Assembly (NCBI RefSeq): GCF_002920635.1
Contig: NZ_PQSR01000008.1
Location: forward strand, 62,001-126,000
Direction: 5' to 3'
DNA from: Streptomyces sp. Ru72
Lineage (GTDB): Bacteria; Actinomycetota; Actinomycetes; Streptomycetales; Streptomycetaceae
DNA length: 64,000 nt
A program made the translations under genes and the position numbers. The notes under the pieces are model-generated. The model saw nothing but the letters and a program-made list of their open reading frames with translations. It did not search any database and was not told the DNA's origin. Positions 17,115-27,028 of the stretch are shown in pieces (the first letter of the stretch is position 1; the number at the start of each line of letters is the position of its first letter).

Positions 17115-18098
17115 TCAGCTCCCCTCGGCGGTGAAGGCGCCGGCGGGCTCCTCGTAGAAGACGTACGTGGCGCGCTGCGCGACCGCGTCCGGCACCGCCG
17201 CGCCCTCGCGGGCGGAGCGCTCGGCGACCTGCTTGAGCGCGCCCGAGTCCACGTCTATCTGGTCGAGGACGAGCCGTACGGCGTCCTCGACGGCGAGGAA
17301 GCGGTTGGGCATCAGGGTGCAGGTGCGGTACGCGCTGAACGGTGCCGCCGTCGGGTTGAGCTGGATCAGCGGCGGCAGCCGGTCCCACTCGTGGGGGAAG
17401 TCGCGGCCGTTCCAGGGGCGCGGTACGAGGACGGGTTCGCCGAGGTGGCGCAGCAGGCCGAGGCGGGCGAGCTGCCAGACGGCGGCGAGGAACGGGCAGG
17501 ACCACAGCCGCTGTCCGTCCTTCTCCGACCACAGCTCGACGTCCATGAACACGGAGTGGTTGCGGGCGGCGGTCTCCTGCGGCGGCTGCCAGCCGGTGAT
17601 CTCGCCCATGGCGCTGCGCGAGCCGGGGCTGCGCTGCCCGTTGGCGAGCCAGCCGGTCTGGCTGACGGGCGGGCGGGAGCCGTGGCTGCCCGGCGGGGGC
17701 GACTCGACGAGGCGGTGCATCACGGCCTCGGCGAGCTCGATCTTGTCCGCGACGGCGCAGCCCGACTCGCGGGCCAGGTAGTCGATGACGAGGCCGGCCC
17801 GCTCGGCCTCCTGAAGCACCACGGGGACGAGTTCGGCGGGGGTGGAGAAGCGGGTGAAGTAGTCGTCGATGAGGAAGCAGGTGCTGATGCGGGGCCGTTT
17901 GCCGCCGGTGCGGCGGGCGGCGGCGGCCCGGGCGGCGTCCACCCAGACGCGCACCTCCGCGAAGTGCTCGCGCAGCCGCTCGGGCCCGGCCTCGAAGTCC
18001 TCCATGTAGAGGTGGCCGAGTTCGAGGGAGAGGTGGGCGAGCGGTACGGACTGGGTGCGGGGCTCTGCGGTGGTCTCGCGGAACACGGCTTCCGTCAC
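17115..18098 (-). CDS. SCO2522-family protein, unknown function
   Basis: 327 residues, cytosolic by appearance. The N-terminal part has VPLAHLSLELGHLYMEDF and ISTCFLIDDYFTRFSTPAEL; the middle has GLVIDYLARESGCAVADKIE and QTGWLANGQRS; and SVFMDVELWSEKDGQRLWSC leads into a C-terminal region ending with ATYVFYEEP. The many conserved aromatic and acidic residues suggest an enzyme or a tightly folded scaffold, but no motif of a known enzyme class is visible. The GTG start at 18098 overlaps the stop of the P-loop gene by 4 nt. Confidence 0.8.
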   Translation of the reverse strand: MTEAVFRETTAEPRTQSVPLAHLSLELGHLYMEDFEAGPERLREHFAEVRVWVDAARAAAARRTGGKRPRISTCFLIDDYFTRFSTPAELVPVVLQEAERAGLVIDYLARESGCAVADKIELAEAVMHRLVESPPPGSHGSRPPVSQTGWLANGQRSPGSRSAMGEITGWQPPQETAARNHSVFMDVELWSEKDGQRLWSCPFLAAVWQLARLGLLRHLGEPVLVPRPWNGRDFPHEWDRLPPLIQLNPTAAPFSAYRTCTLMPNRFLAVEDAVRLVLDQIDVDSGALKQVAERSAREGAAVPDAVAQRATYVFYEEPAGAFTAEGS

Positions 18099-19018
18099 GG
18101 CTGCTCCCAGTACTTGTCGTCGGTCAGCCGGTTCGCCAGTTCGCTCAGTGCCTCCCATGTCTCCCGGTTGGCGATCTGGCTGTCGAGGACGTCCTCGTCG
18201 GTGATGAGCTGCTCGCGCCACTGCAGGACGGGCTCCAGCGGCACCGAGCCGAGGACCTGGGCGTATCCGATGCCGAGGGTGGAGGACATCTGCTTCAGGT
18301 CGCGGTCGCAGGCGCGCATCCACGCCGACTGGGTCGCCGACACCTGCGACCACAGCGCGGACTCGGGGTCGGGTACGGCGGCCCGGACGAACCGGATGAC
18401 GTTGCGCAGCGCCTCCTCGTCGTGGCCGCGGGCCACCCCGCCGGCGACGATGCCGCGCTTGCCGTAGACCAGGCTCGCCGCGGCACCCACGTGCTGCCGG
18501 GTCCAGCGGTGGAAGACCAGCCAGCGGGCCAGGACACCGCGCAGCTCGCGCTGGGAGGTGGCCTCCAGGGCCATGTCGACGGCGTAGCTGCGGCCGGCGC
18601 TGAGGTCGACGACGATGATGTCGAACTCGCCGTTGAGCCGCAGCAGGAGGTCGACGCAGCGGCGCAGGGTGTCGTCGGTGGTGGCGAACTCGCCGCCGCT
18701 GACGTCGCCGGGCATCAGCACCAGGCTGCCCGAGCCGGGGGGCCGGTTGCGCAGCACCGGGTGTTCGGTCTCGGCCCAGACGTCGATGCGGGCCGGTTCG
18801 CCGACCTCGCCGGTCAGGTAGGAGTGCAGGCCGCGGTCCTCGGCGGCCCGGCGGGCGTCGGGCACGTCGAAGACGGCCGCCGCGGTGGGCGAGCCGAAGT
18901 CGAAGTCCAGGTAGCAGACGTCGTCGCCGGCCAGCGCCCGGTGGTATGCCAGGTTGGCGCTGGTGACGGAGCGGCCCGTGCCTCCCTTGTCGGAGGCCGC
19001 GAAGACGAGCACGGTCAC
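18095..19018 (-). CDS. SCO2523-family variant P-loop (MinD/ParA-like) protein
   Basis: 307 residues. The N-terminus, TVLVFAASDKGGTGRSVTSAN, is a deviant Walker A loop like that of MinD/ParA/ArsA proteins, but the second, normally invariant lysine is arginine (KGGTGRS). LDFDFGSPTAAAVFDVPD matches the region after it, and IIVVDLSAGRSYAVD takes the Walker B / switch place. The C-terminal half is helical and family-specific (VSATQSAWMRACDRDLKQM, LGSVPLEPVLQWREQL). Family members usually use ATP-dependent dimerisation to localise partners; whether this variant hydrolyses ATP is uncertain. The GTG at 19018 overlaps the SCO2524-like stop by 4 nt. Confidence 0.85.
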   Translation of the reverse strand: MTVLVFAASDKGGTGRSVTSANLAYHRALAGDDVCYLDFDFGSPTAAAVFDVPDARRAAEDRGLHSYLTGEVGEPARIDVWAETEHPVLRNRPPGSGSLVLMPGDVSGGEFATTDDTLRRCVDLLLRLNGEFDIIVVDLSAGRSYAVDMALEATSQRELRGVLARWLVFHRWTRQHVGAAASLVYGKRGIVAGGVARGHDEEALRNVIRFVRAAVPDPESALWSQVSATQSAWMRACDRDLKQMSSTLGIGYAQVLGSVPLEPVLQWREQLITDEDVLDSQIANRETWEALSELANRLTDDKYWEQP

Positions 19019-20853
19019 ACCCCCTGGGCCGCGGCTTCGCGGGCCCGGGCGAGGGCGTCGAGCTGTCCGAGGACGTCGAGGGTCAACGAGCAGGCGGTGC
19101 CGGGTTGTTCGTCCACGAGCTTGCGGGCGCGGCGCAACTTGACCTCGATGCTCCTGAGTTCCATGCCGCGGTTTCCCTCGGAGGCCGGCGCGGGCTCCAT
19201 CTGCTCGTTGCCGAGGAGGTGGGTCGACTCGCTCAGCAACGCGCGGGCCAGCACGGTCAGTTCGGAGCTGCGGATGGGGGGCTGCTTGTACATCTGGTGG
19301 ACCTGGACCATCACCTCGGTGACGCGCTCGGTGACGCTCCAGGACACCTGCCCCTCGTACGGCGGGGTGTCGGGGTAGGCGGCGTGGACGTTGTCCCACA
19401 GGCCGGTGCCCTCGCCGTCGCCGATCCGGCGCCGCCACAGGTGGTCGAAGATGTCCTCGGCGAGCCGGAGCAGCCGGTCGTGCGAGCCCAGGTTGCGGGA
19501 CAGTGTGCACAGCTGGATGGTCCGCTTGAGCAGCTGAGCGGAGAAGTCGCTCATGATCCACTGCATGGGCGGTCCGACGCTCTCGCTGCCCTGCAACGGC
19601 AGGGTGACGCCGGGGTGGTGCAGCCGGACCATGGGGTCGTCGCGGGTCATGCGGCTGGTGATGCGTCCGCGTTCGGCGAGGCGTTCCATGACGCTGACGG
19701 TGCGGGTCAGGTCGTCGTCGGTGGCGCGGCGACGCATCAGGTCGTGGACGAGGATGGCGGCGACGGAGAGGGAGAAGTACTCGGATTCGAGCTTCTGGCC
19801 CGTGGTGCGCCAGGGGATGTCCTCGAGGGGCCAGCGGTCGCCGCCGAAGCGCGCGATGCCGGACCAGAACTGCTGGGTGATCTCCCAGCGCAGTCGTAAC
19901 GCCTCGGCGAGCCGCTGCTGTTCGGGGTTGAGCAGGCCGAGGGTGAGGGTGCGGTCGGAGAACAGGTCCTGGATACCGTCGAGGGCGACGACGGTGAAGT
20001 AGAGGTACGGCACCGGGTTGGCGACGCCCTGGGGCTGCGGCCCGATGGGTTCTTCGGTCGCGACCTCGGGCGCGTCCCTGACGATGCTCCAGCCCCAGCC
20101 GCATTCGAAGAGCTGGTTCGGGTCCTTGAGGCCTTCCTCGACGTCGACACCGAGGACGAAGCTCTCGACGATGGCGGCGCGCAGGGCCTCGAAGCGGTCC
20201 TGGAACCTGCGCAGCACGTGCCGCTGCGACAGCCGTCCCTGGCCGAGGAGTTCGCACAGTGTGCGCCCCTGGGAGGAGTCGGTGTCGAAGACGTTGATGG
20301 TGAAGGAGCGCAGCAGGCTCACCATGGCCGCGGTGAGGCGGTTGCTGGTGGCGGCGCGCACCTCCTGGATGGTCTCCAGGATGTCCCCGCGCCGGGTCTT
20401 CGACTCGTAGATCTTGAGGAAGCCGAGGGTGGCCAGGCACAGGGTGATCGACATGGAGTACGAGTCGACGACTCCGAGGTCGCGCTGTTCCTGGGTGAGG
20501 TCCCGGTCCTTGTCCCCGGACACGAAGTAGTGGCCGCCGGCGAACGTGGGTCTCTTCTCGTCGGTGTGCCTGCGCATGAACTCGGCGGTCGCCGTGACGA
20601 GGTTCGCGGGGATCTCCAGGCGCCCGCCGGCCCGCTTCATCACCCTCTGGACGTCGTCCTGTGTGGTGTCCGGGTCGTCCAGGCGGAAGGCGGGGATCTC
20701 GGTGGCCGGGTACAGGATGCAGAGCAGGCGCTCGGCGTCGGCGACGCTGCTCTCCCCACCCCGTTTGCCCCAGGTCCACTCCCCGCCGTCGAACGAGTGG
20801 CGGGCGATCGCCTGCCAGATGTCCAGCAGATGCTGGCGTGGCTTGATCTGCAT
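19015..20853 (-). CDS. SCO2524-family protein, unknown function
   Basis: 612 residues, the largest member of the cassette. It starts MQIKPRQHLLDIWQAIARHS and contains SSVADAERLLCILYPATEIP, YSMSITLCLATLGFLKIYES, SNRLTAAMVSLLRSFTINVF, LYFTVVALDGIQDLFSDRTL and LQLCTLSRNL-type helical blocks, plus a helical C-terminus (LRSIEVKLRRARKLVDEQPG). It is almost entirely alpha-helical by composition and has no membrane helix or known catalytic motif. A large helical scaffold or adaptor for the P-loop protein is a reasonable guess. It lies 72 nt downstream of the methyltransferase gene and overlaps the P-loop gene by 4 nt. Confidence 0.82.
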   Translation of the reverse strand: MQIKPRQHLLDIWQAIARHSFDGGEWTWGKRGGESSVADAERLLCILYPATEIPAFRLDDPDTTQDDVQRVMKRAGGRLEIPANLVTATAEFMRRHTDEKRPTFAGGHYFVSGDKDRDLTQEQRDLGVVDSYSMSITLCLATLGFLKIYESKTRRGDILETIQEVRAATSNRLTAAMVSLLRSFTINVFDTDSSQGRTLCELLGQGRLSQRHVLRRFQDRFEALRAAIVESFVLGVDVEEGLKDPNQLFECGWGWSIVRDAPEVATEEPIGPQPQGVANPVPYLYFTVVALDGIQDLFSDRTLTLGLLNPEQQRLAEALRLRWEITQQFWSGIARFGGDRWPLEDIPWRTTGQKLESEYFSLSVAAILVHDLMRRRATDDDLTRTVSVMERLAERGRITSRMTRDDPMVRLHHPGVTLPLQGSESVGPPMQWIMSDFSAQLLKRTIQLCTLSRNLGSHDRLLRLAEDIFDHLWRRRIGDGEGTGLWDNVHAAYPDTPPYEGQVSWSVTERVTEVMVQVHQMYKQPPIRSSELTVLARALLSESTHLLGNEQMEPAPASEGNRGMELRSIEVKLRRARKLVDEQPGTACSLTLDVLGQLDALARAREAAAQGV

Positions 20854-20925
20854 CCCATGCCCCTCACACAGGCCGCGCTGCCGTCATTGGAGGACGTGCC
20901 GTCTTCTGTTGTGACGATGCGGTCC

Positions 20926-21729
20926 TCAAACGGCCGGAATATCGGACTCCGGAATGTCGGACTCCGAATTCGTCCAGCCGTAGGCGACGATCATTCCCGA
21001 ATAGCCTTCACGCACGGCGGCCGAAGCCTTGAGACGCATGGTCTTGAACTCGCCCGCGAAAGGCACGAGACTCTCGTACACCTCCAACTCTCCCACGTCG
21101 CACGCCGGGAAGAAATGCTTGCCCGCGTGATAACCGGACGAATGTTCCATGAACGCGGCGGCGAAGGGGGCACCGGGGGCCAGGGCGCGCAGGAAGCACT
21201 CGACGGCGCGGGCGAACTCCGCGTGCGAGGTGGTCATCGACTCCGCGACGAAGAACATGGTCCCCATGGACCAGCGACCCTGGTACCGCACCAGGTCGAA
21301 GAGGTTGCCCGACTGGACCCGGACCACGTCCCGGAACCTGGCGCGCGGGTCCAACTCCAGTGAGCCGTAAGCCTCGTTCTTGCGCAGGAGGTCCCAGAAC
21401 TGGTCCCAGTTCCCGTCGTAGGAGGCGACCTGGCTCTCGAGGTAGCGGACGTTCGACGGCGAGCGCTCGTAGAGGGTGATCTCGTCGCACCAGGGGAGCA
21501 TGGCGAGCGCCGGGTAGAGGTTCGCACCGGCCCCGACATCGATGCCCGAAACGCGGGCGGTGTCACGTCCCTGGAAATGATCGCCGAAATGATCGCCTAC
21601 GATCTGAAGGATCTCCGCGTCCTCCGCCTGCAGGCCGCGGTAATTGTGCTCGACGTAGGCAATGGGGTCGAATGCGGCCCATGATACGTCCGCATTCAGC
21701 TGTACATCCCCCGGCGATCTGAAGGTCAT
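20926..21729 (-). CDS. SCO2525-family SAM-dependent methyltransferase
   Basis: 267 residues, first gene of the cassette. The class I Rossmann methyltransferase motif I is VSGIDVGAGANLYPALAML, and motif II is EITLYERSPSNVRYLESQ. VRVQSGNLFDLV corresponds to the acidic post-II region, and MFFVAESMTTSHAEFARAVE resembles the catalytic-core strand of the NNMT/PNMT/TEMT-like group of small-molecule methyltransferases. The start is ATG 21729. The acceptor is unknown. Membership in a fixed multigene set with a P-loop protein and a membrane protein suggests modification of a partner protein or a signal molecule, which is inference. Confidence 0.85.
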   Translation of the reverse strand: MTFRSPGDVQLNADVSWAAFDPIAYVEHNYRGLQAEDAEILQIVGDHFGDHFQGRDTARVSGIDVGAGANLYPALAMLPWCDEITLYERSPSNVRYLESQVASYDGNWDQFWDLLRKNEAYGSLELDPRARFRDVVRVQSGNLFDLVRYQGRWSMGTMFFVAESMTTSHAEFARAVECFLRALAPGAPFAAAFMEHSSGYHAGKHFFPACDVGELEVYESLVPFAGEFKTMRLKASAAVREGYSGMIVAYGWTNSESDIPESDIPAV

Positions 21730-21992
21730 TGGTCGAGCGTACCAATCGGAAGACCGGGCGGGATCCCCCCTGGGCCAACCGGGCGACGCAGTTGGGCCAC
21801 TCGGGGCGCACCGGGGGCGCATCGGGGCGAATGACTTATTGGACCTGATCCTGCCTTGAACGGGCTGGATCGTCCCGCTCAAGATGGTCGGAAATCTGTC
21901 GAACATACCCGAACGGCAGACAGCGCGCGTCCCACTCGTACCACCCGTACGGATGGTCACCCGCGCTTGACTCCATTCCGCAGGGGGGCGGC

Positions 21993-22526
21993 ATGACTGT
22001 GTTTCCAGAGGAACGTTTCCCTTCCCGTGGCGGGTCCACCGGACCGGCTCTGTTCCACGACCGGGCGTTCGTCGACCGCCCCCTGACGATGCGGGGGGTC
22101 ACGGAGGACGACCTGCCCGAACTGGTGCGGGTGGACAGGGAGGCGTTCCCCGACGAGCCGTACCCCTACTTCGTGCTGCGCCAGCTGTTCGACCTGCACG
22201 GGGACTGTCTGCTGGTGCTCGACGACGGGCAGGGCCTGCACGGATACGTCCTCTACGTCACCACGCCGGACCGCTACCGGAGTTGGATCGTCAGCCTCGG
22301 TGTGACCAGGGACCAGCGGGGGCGCGGGCTCGGGCGGCGGCTGATGCTGGAGGTGCTGCGCCGGCTGCGGGCCGAGGAGGTGCGCGAGGTACGGCTGACG
22401 GTGGAGCCGGCGAACGCGGCTGCGATCATGCTCTACCGGTCGCTGGGGTTCTCGTCCGACGAGGGGGTGCGCAAGGACTACTTCGGGGCCGGGGAGGACC
22501 GGCTCATCATGACGCTCGGCCTGTGA
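21993..22526 (+). CDS. GNAT-family N-acetyltransferase
   Basis: 177 residues, acetyl-CoA dependent. The GNAT fold is clear: MRGVTEDDLPELVRVDREAF, HGYVLYVTTPDRYRSWIVSLGV (motif A strand), then RDQRGRGLGRRLMLEVL with the R/Q-x-x-G-x-G/A pyrophosphate-binding loop, and VEPANAAAIMLYRSLGF (motif B). The ~35-residue lead before the domain is unusual but in the same codon style. The acceptor is not evident; it resembles RimI-type protein acetyltransferases loosely. It is divergent from the SCO2525-like gene (263 bp between) and overlaps the convergent phosphatase-like gene by 20 nt. Confidence 0.85.
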   Translation: MTVFPEERFPSRGGSTGPALFHDRAFVDRPLTMRGVTEDDLPELVRVDREAFPDEPYPYFVLRQLFDLHGDCLLVLDDGQGLHGYVLYVTTPDRYRSWIVSLGVTRDQRGRGLGRRLMLEVLRRLRAEEVREVRLTVEPANAAAIMLYRSLGFSSDEGVRKDYFGAGEDRLIMTLGL

Positions 22527-22983
22527 AGCGCCGTACGTACCGCCGCTGCCAGGGCGTTTCCGCGGCGTGCCGGTCGTAGTGGGCGCGCACATAGGCCACG
22601 GCCCGCTCCGGCGGTACGCCGTCCAGTACGGCGAGGCAGGCGAGAGCGGTACCGGTACGGCCACGTCCGCCGCCGCAGGCGACCTCGACGCGCCCGCGCG
22701 CGGCGCGCTCCCATGCCTCGGTCAGCAGCCGCCGGGCCTCGCCACGGCTGCTGGGCAACCCGAAGTCGGGCCACCGCAGCCAGTCGGAGTCCCAGGACAC
22801 GTCCGGGGGCCGCTTGCCGAGCAGATACAGCCCGTACGTGGGCGCGGGCCCGTCCGGCACGGGCCGCCGCAGGCCCCGCCCGCGCACCAGCCGTCCGGAC
22901 GGCAGTCGCAGGACGCCGGGAGTCCCGGGGTCCCAGCCTCCGCCGTCGGCCCTGCTGCCGTCGTCCGGTTCGTGATCGCTCAT
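22507..22983 (-). CDS. Protein-tyrosine-phosphatase-like protein
   Basis: 158 residues with a cysteine-phosphatase active site: VACGGGRGRTGTALA gives C(x)5R with Cys103 and Arg109, followed by Thr. The general-acid loop reads RWPDFGLP at about 71-77, as in classical tyrosine phosphatases (WPDFG). The residue before the catalytic Cys is Ala rather than the usual His. The protein is shorter than eukaryotic enzymes and resembles actinobacterial dual-specificity phosphatases. Its substrate could be a protein or a phosphoinositide. The ATG at 22983 is the chosen start. It is convergent with the acetyltransferase. Confidence 0.82.
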   Translation of the reverse strand: MSDHEPDDGSRADGGGWDPGTPGVLRLPSGRLVRGRGLRRPVPDGPAPTYGLYLLGKRPPDVSWDSDWLRWPDFGLPSSRGEARRLLTEAWERAARGRVEVACGGGRGRTGTALACLAVLDGVPPERAVAYVRAHYDRHAAETPWQRRYVRRFTGRAS

Positions 22984-23195
22984 CGGTCCAGTGTCGGCCG
23001 GTGGCCCCGCGGGGGCGGGCCGTTTCGCGGGTGGCGGACGGGCGCGTCGGCGGCCGTCCGCCACCGCTCCCGCTGCCACCATCCCGGGGAGGGGGCGAGC
23101 CGCCTCCGAGCCGAACACGTCGGCCGTCCCGGCCCTCCACGGCCACCGCCATGGCGGGCGCGGCGCCACGAACAAGAACACGTCCGGGAGCCCCG

Positions 23196-24131
23196 ATGCC
23201 CTTCCCCGCCCCGCTGACCGGAGTGATCCCGCCCGTCTGCACCCCCTTGACACCGGACCGCGAGGTGGATGTGCCCTCTCTTCTGCGGCTGGTGGACCAT
23301 CTGCTGAACGGCGGGGTGGACGCCCTGTTCGTGCTCGGGTCCTCCTCCGAGGCCGCCCACCTCACGGACCGTCAACGGGCCGCCGTGGTCGAGTCGGTGG
23401 TGGCCCATGTCGCCGGGCAGGTGCCGGTACTGGCCGGGGCCATCGACATGACGACACCCCGGGTGCTGGACCACGTGACCTCTGTGACACGGGCGGGCGC
23501 GGACGCGGTCGTCGTGACGGCGCCCTTCTACACACGGACGCACCCCGCGGAGATCGCCCGGCACTACCGGCTGGTCGCACAGCACTCCCCCGTGCCGGTC
23601 GTGGCCTACGACATCCCCGTGTCCGTGCACGTGAAGCTGGGCTGGGAGCTGGTGCTGGAACTGGCGGCGGACAGGACGCTGGCCGGGCTGAAGGACTCCA
23701 GCGGTGACCTGGCCGGTCTGCGTGCGGTCGTGACGGGGGTGCGGTCGCGTCCCGCGCTCTTGGGGTTCAGCGCGCTGACGGGTTCGGAGCTGGTCGTCGA
23801 CTCGGCCCTGGCGCTCGGCGCCGACGGGGCGGTGCCCGGGCTGGCCAACGTGGACCCGGAGGGCTATGTCCGGCTGGACCGGCTGTGCCGCGCGGGCGAC
23901 TGGGAGGCGGCGCGGGCCGAACAGGAGCGGCTGTGCGCGCTGTACGGCATGGTCGGTGTCGGGGACCCGGCCCGGATGGGCGGGAGTTCGTCGGCGCTGG
24001 GCGCGTTCAAGGCGGCGTTGCATCTGCGCGGGGTGATCGCGTGTCCGGTGACGGCGGAGCCACAGGTGCCGCTCACGCAGGAGGAGCGGGAGGAGGTCGG
24101 GAAGTGTCTCGCGGCGGCCGGGCTGCTGTGA
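23196..24131 (+). CDS. Dihydrodipicolinate synthase/N-acetylneuraminate lyase family protein
   Basis: A 311-residue class I aldolase, TIM barrel. The features are LTGVIPPVCTPLTPDREVD at the N-terminus, GGVDALFVLGSSSEAAHL (the GTTGE-like loop is LGSSSEAA), TAPFYTRTHPAEIARHYR, PVPVVAYDIP with the catalytic tyrosine, and LAGLKDSSGDL with the Schiff-base lysine. The altered substrate loop (SSSE rather than TTGE) argues against lysine biosynthesis DapA; a pyruvate-dependent sugar-acid aldolase or dehydratase is more likely. GGGAG precedes the ATG at 23196. It is a single gene, ended by a hairpin. Confidence 0.88.
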   Translation: MPFPAPLTGVIPPVCTPLTPDREVDVPSLLRLVDHLLNGGVDALFVLGSSSEAAHLTDRQRAAVVESVVAHVAGQVPVLAGAIDMTTPRVLDHVTSVTRAGADAVVVTAPFYTRTHPAEIARHYRLVAQHSPVPVVAYDIPVSVHVKLGWELVLELAADRTLAGLKDSSGDLAGLRAVVTGVRSRPALLGFSALTGSELVVDSALALGADGAVPGLANVDPEGYVRLDRLCRAGDWEAARAEQERLCALYGMVGVGDPARMGGSSSALGAFKAALHLRGVIACPVTAEPQVPLTQEEREEVGKCLAAAGLL

Positions 24132-24136
24132 CGGTA

Positions 24137-24170
24137 ACTCGGGCCGGTCAGGGCCGGAGCCGGACCGAGT
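24137..24170. terminator. Bidirectional-type hairpin between convergent genes
   Basis: ACTCGGGCCGG pairs with CCGGACCGAGT (11-bp arms with one mismatch) around a 12-nt loop. It sits 5 nt after the DapA-family stop and 22 nt before the TerB-like stop, so it can serve both convergent genes. Confidence 0.65.
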
Positions 24171-24192
24171 GACCGGTGCCCCGTCGTTGCGA

Positions 24193-24900
24193 TTACGACA
24201 CCGTGCGGGCCGCCGCGAGCAGGCGGGTCACGTCCTGCGAGCAGATCGTCAGGGCCGCGCCCACCGTGGCCAGGACGTCGCGTTCCGCAGGGGTGTACGG
24301 GCCGTCGGCCAGGGCGATGCGAGCGCCCTGGAGGAGGATGGACTCCCGGCCGGCGGGGGCGAGGTGCGGGGCGAGCGGGTCCAGGGCCTCGTGCAGCTCT
24401 ATGGCCAGACTCGCGCCGCCGCCCGGTTCGCCGCAGACCCGGCCGGTGTCGGCGGCCACGGCGTCGACCAGGGCGCTGAGCCCGTCCGCCGTGCAGTCGT
24501 CGAAGCCGGCGGAGCGGACGGCGGCGGCGGCCGTCTCCAGGGACGTACGGGAGCAGGTGCCTCCTGCGGCGAGGACCGCCAGGGCCACGGTGTGGACGGC
24601 GTCGCGGAGCATCGCGGCGAAGCGGGTGGTGGTCGGGTGGTCGAGGACGTCCGTGCCGTAGTGGTGGCCGCAGGCCGCGCACTCCACGACCGGACCCGTC
24701 TCCCCGCGCGGCACGACCGGCAGGCCGGCGAGGGTGAGGCGGCGGCGTCCGGTGAGGCGCTGGTAGTTGCGGTCGCCCCCGCAGCCGGGGCAGAAGAACT
24801 CGCCGTCGCCGACGGTGGTCCACGCGATGCGGACGCCGAGGACCTGCGAAATGCGGCCCTTGCGGGCTTCCGGGCCGTTGCGTCCCCGTCCTGGCAGCAC
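24193..24900 (-). CDS. TerB-like protein with a zinc ribbon
   Basis: 235 residues. Two CxxC pairs near the N-terminus (FFCPGCGGDRNY and VECAACGHHYG) form a zinc ribbon. A helical TerB-like domain follows, with LRDAVHTVALAVLAAGG, SLETAAAAVRSAGFDD and the C-terminal GARIALADGPYTPAERDVL, the usual TerB helix that carries acidic residues. TerB domains are linked to tellurite and membrane-stress complexes; a stand-alone role here is unknown. I start it at GTG 24900 because GGAGG lies 6 nt upstream; an in-frame ATG at 24930 has no such site. It is convergent with the DapA-family gene. Confidence 0.8.
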   Translation of the reverse strand: MLPGRGRNGPEARKGRISQVLGVRIAWTTVGDGEFFCPGCGGDRNYQRLTGRRRLTLAGLPVVPRGETGPVVECAACGHHYGTDVLDHPTTTRFAAMLRDAVHTVALAVLAAGGTCSRTSLETAAAAVRSAGFDDCTADGLSALVDAVAADTGRVCGEPGGGASLAIELHEALDPLAPHLAPAGRESILLQGARIALADGPYTPAERDVLATVGAALTICSQDVTRLLAAARTVS

Positions 24901-25031
24901 GTCGCACCTCCGTCCTCGCCGCGGCAACATCGCCGCTGCTGGCGTGATGTTAGCCACATTGTTGAGGCGGAGTCAGTACCCCGGACGAGACCTCCTCGTG
25001 ATCTTCGGCCGAAATGGCCGGTGCACGACGC

Positions 25032-25063
25032 GGCCCCGTCCGCCTCAGGAGGCGGACGGGGCC
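25032..25063 (-). terminator. leuA terminator hairpin
   Basis: A perfect 14-bp stem GGCCCCGTCCGCCT/AGGCGGACGGGGCC with a CAGG loop, 22 nt downstream of the leuA stop. Confidence 0.85.
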
Positions 25064-25084
25064 GTGAACCCGGAGGTCAGAGGG

Positions 25085-26887
<1,803 letters not shown>

Positions 26888-26947
26888 CTACAGGCCCTCG
26901 CCGCGGCAGCTAAGAAGAAGCAGCCCGAAACGCATGATGCTCCGCAT
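26888..26947 (-). CDS. leuL: leuA leader peptide
   Basis: A 19-residue open frame on the leuA strand, 81 nt upstream of leuA: MRSIMRFGLLLLSCRGEGL followed by TAG. Four consecutive leucine codons (CTG CTT CTT CTT) sit in the middle; CTT is rare in this GC-rich genome, which makes stalling sensitive to charged tRNA-Leu. This is the classic attenuator leader arrangement: low leucyl-tRNA halts the ribosome at LLLL and favours read-through into leuA. A second ATG four codons in could also start it. Confidence 0.85.
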   Translation of the reverse strand: MRSIMRFGLLLLSCRGEGL

Positions 26948-27028
26948 GCTAGCCGAGGCGCGCCGGATGCGAAGGCCTGTATCAGTATGCGGGACCGGAG
27001 GCGACTTTCGGACAAAAAGTACCTAAAG

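Noticed and set aside
18095..20779. 894-residue reading frame over the P-loop gene and the SCO2524-like gene
   Set aside because: The first two thirds are the wrong frame of the SCO2524-like gene. The real P-loop gene starts at 19018.
23196..24131. Lysine-biosynthesis DapA
   Set aside because: The substrate loop is LGSSSEAA rather than the TTGE of DapA, and no lysine genes are near.
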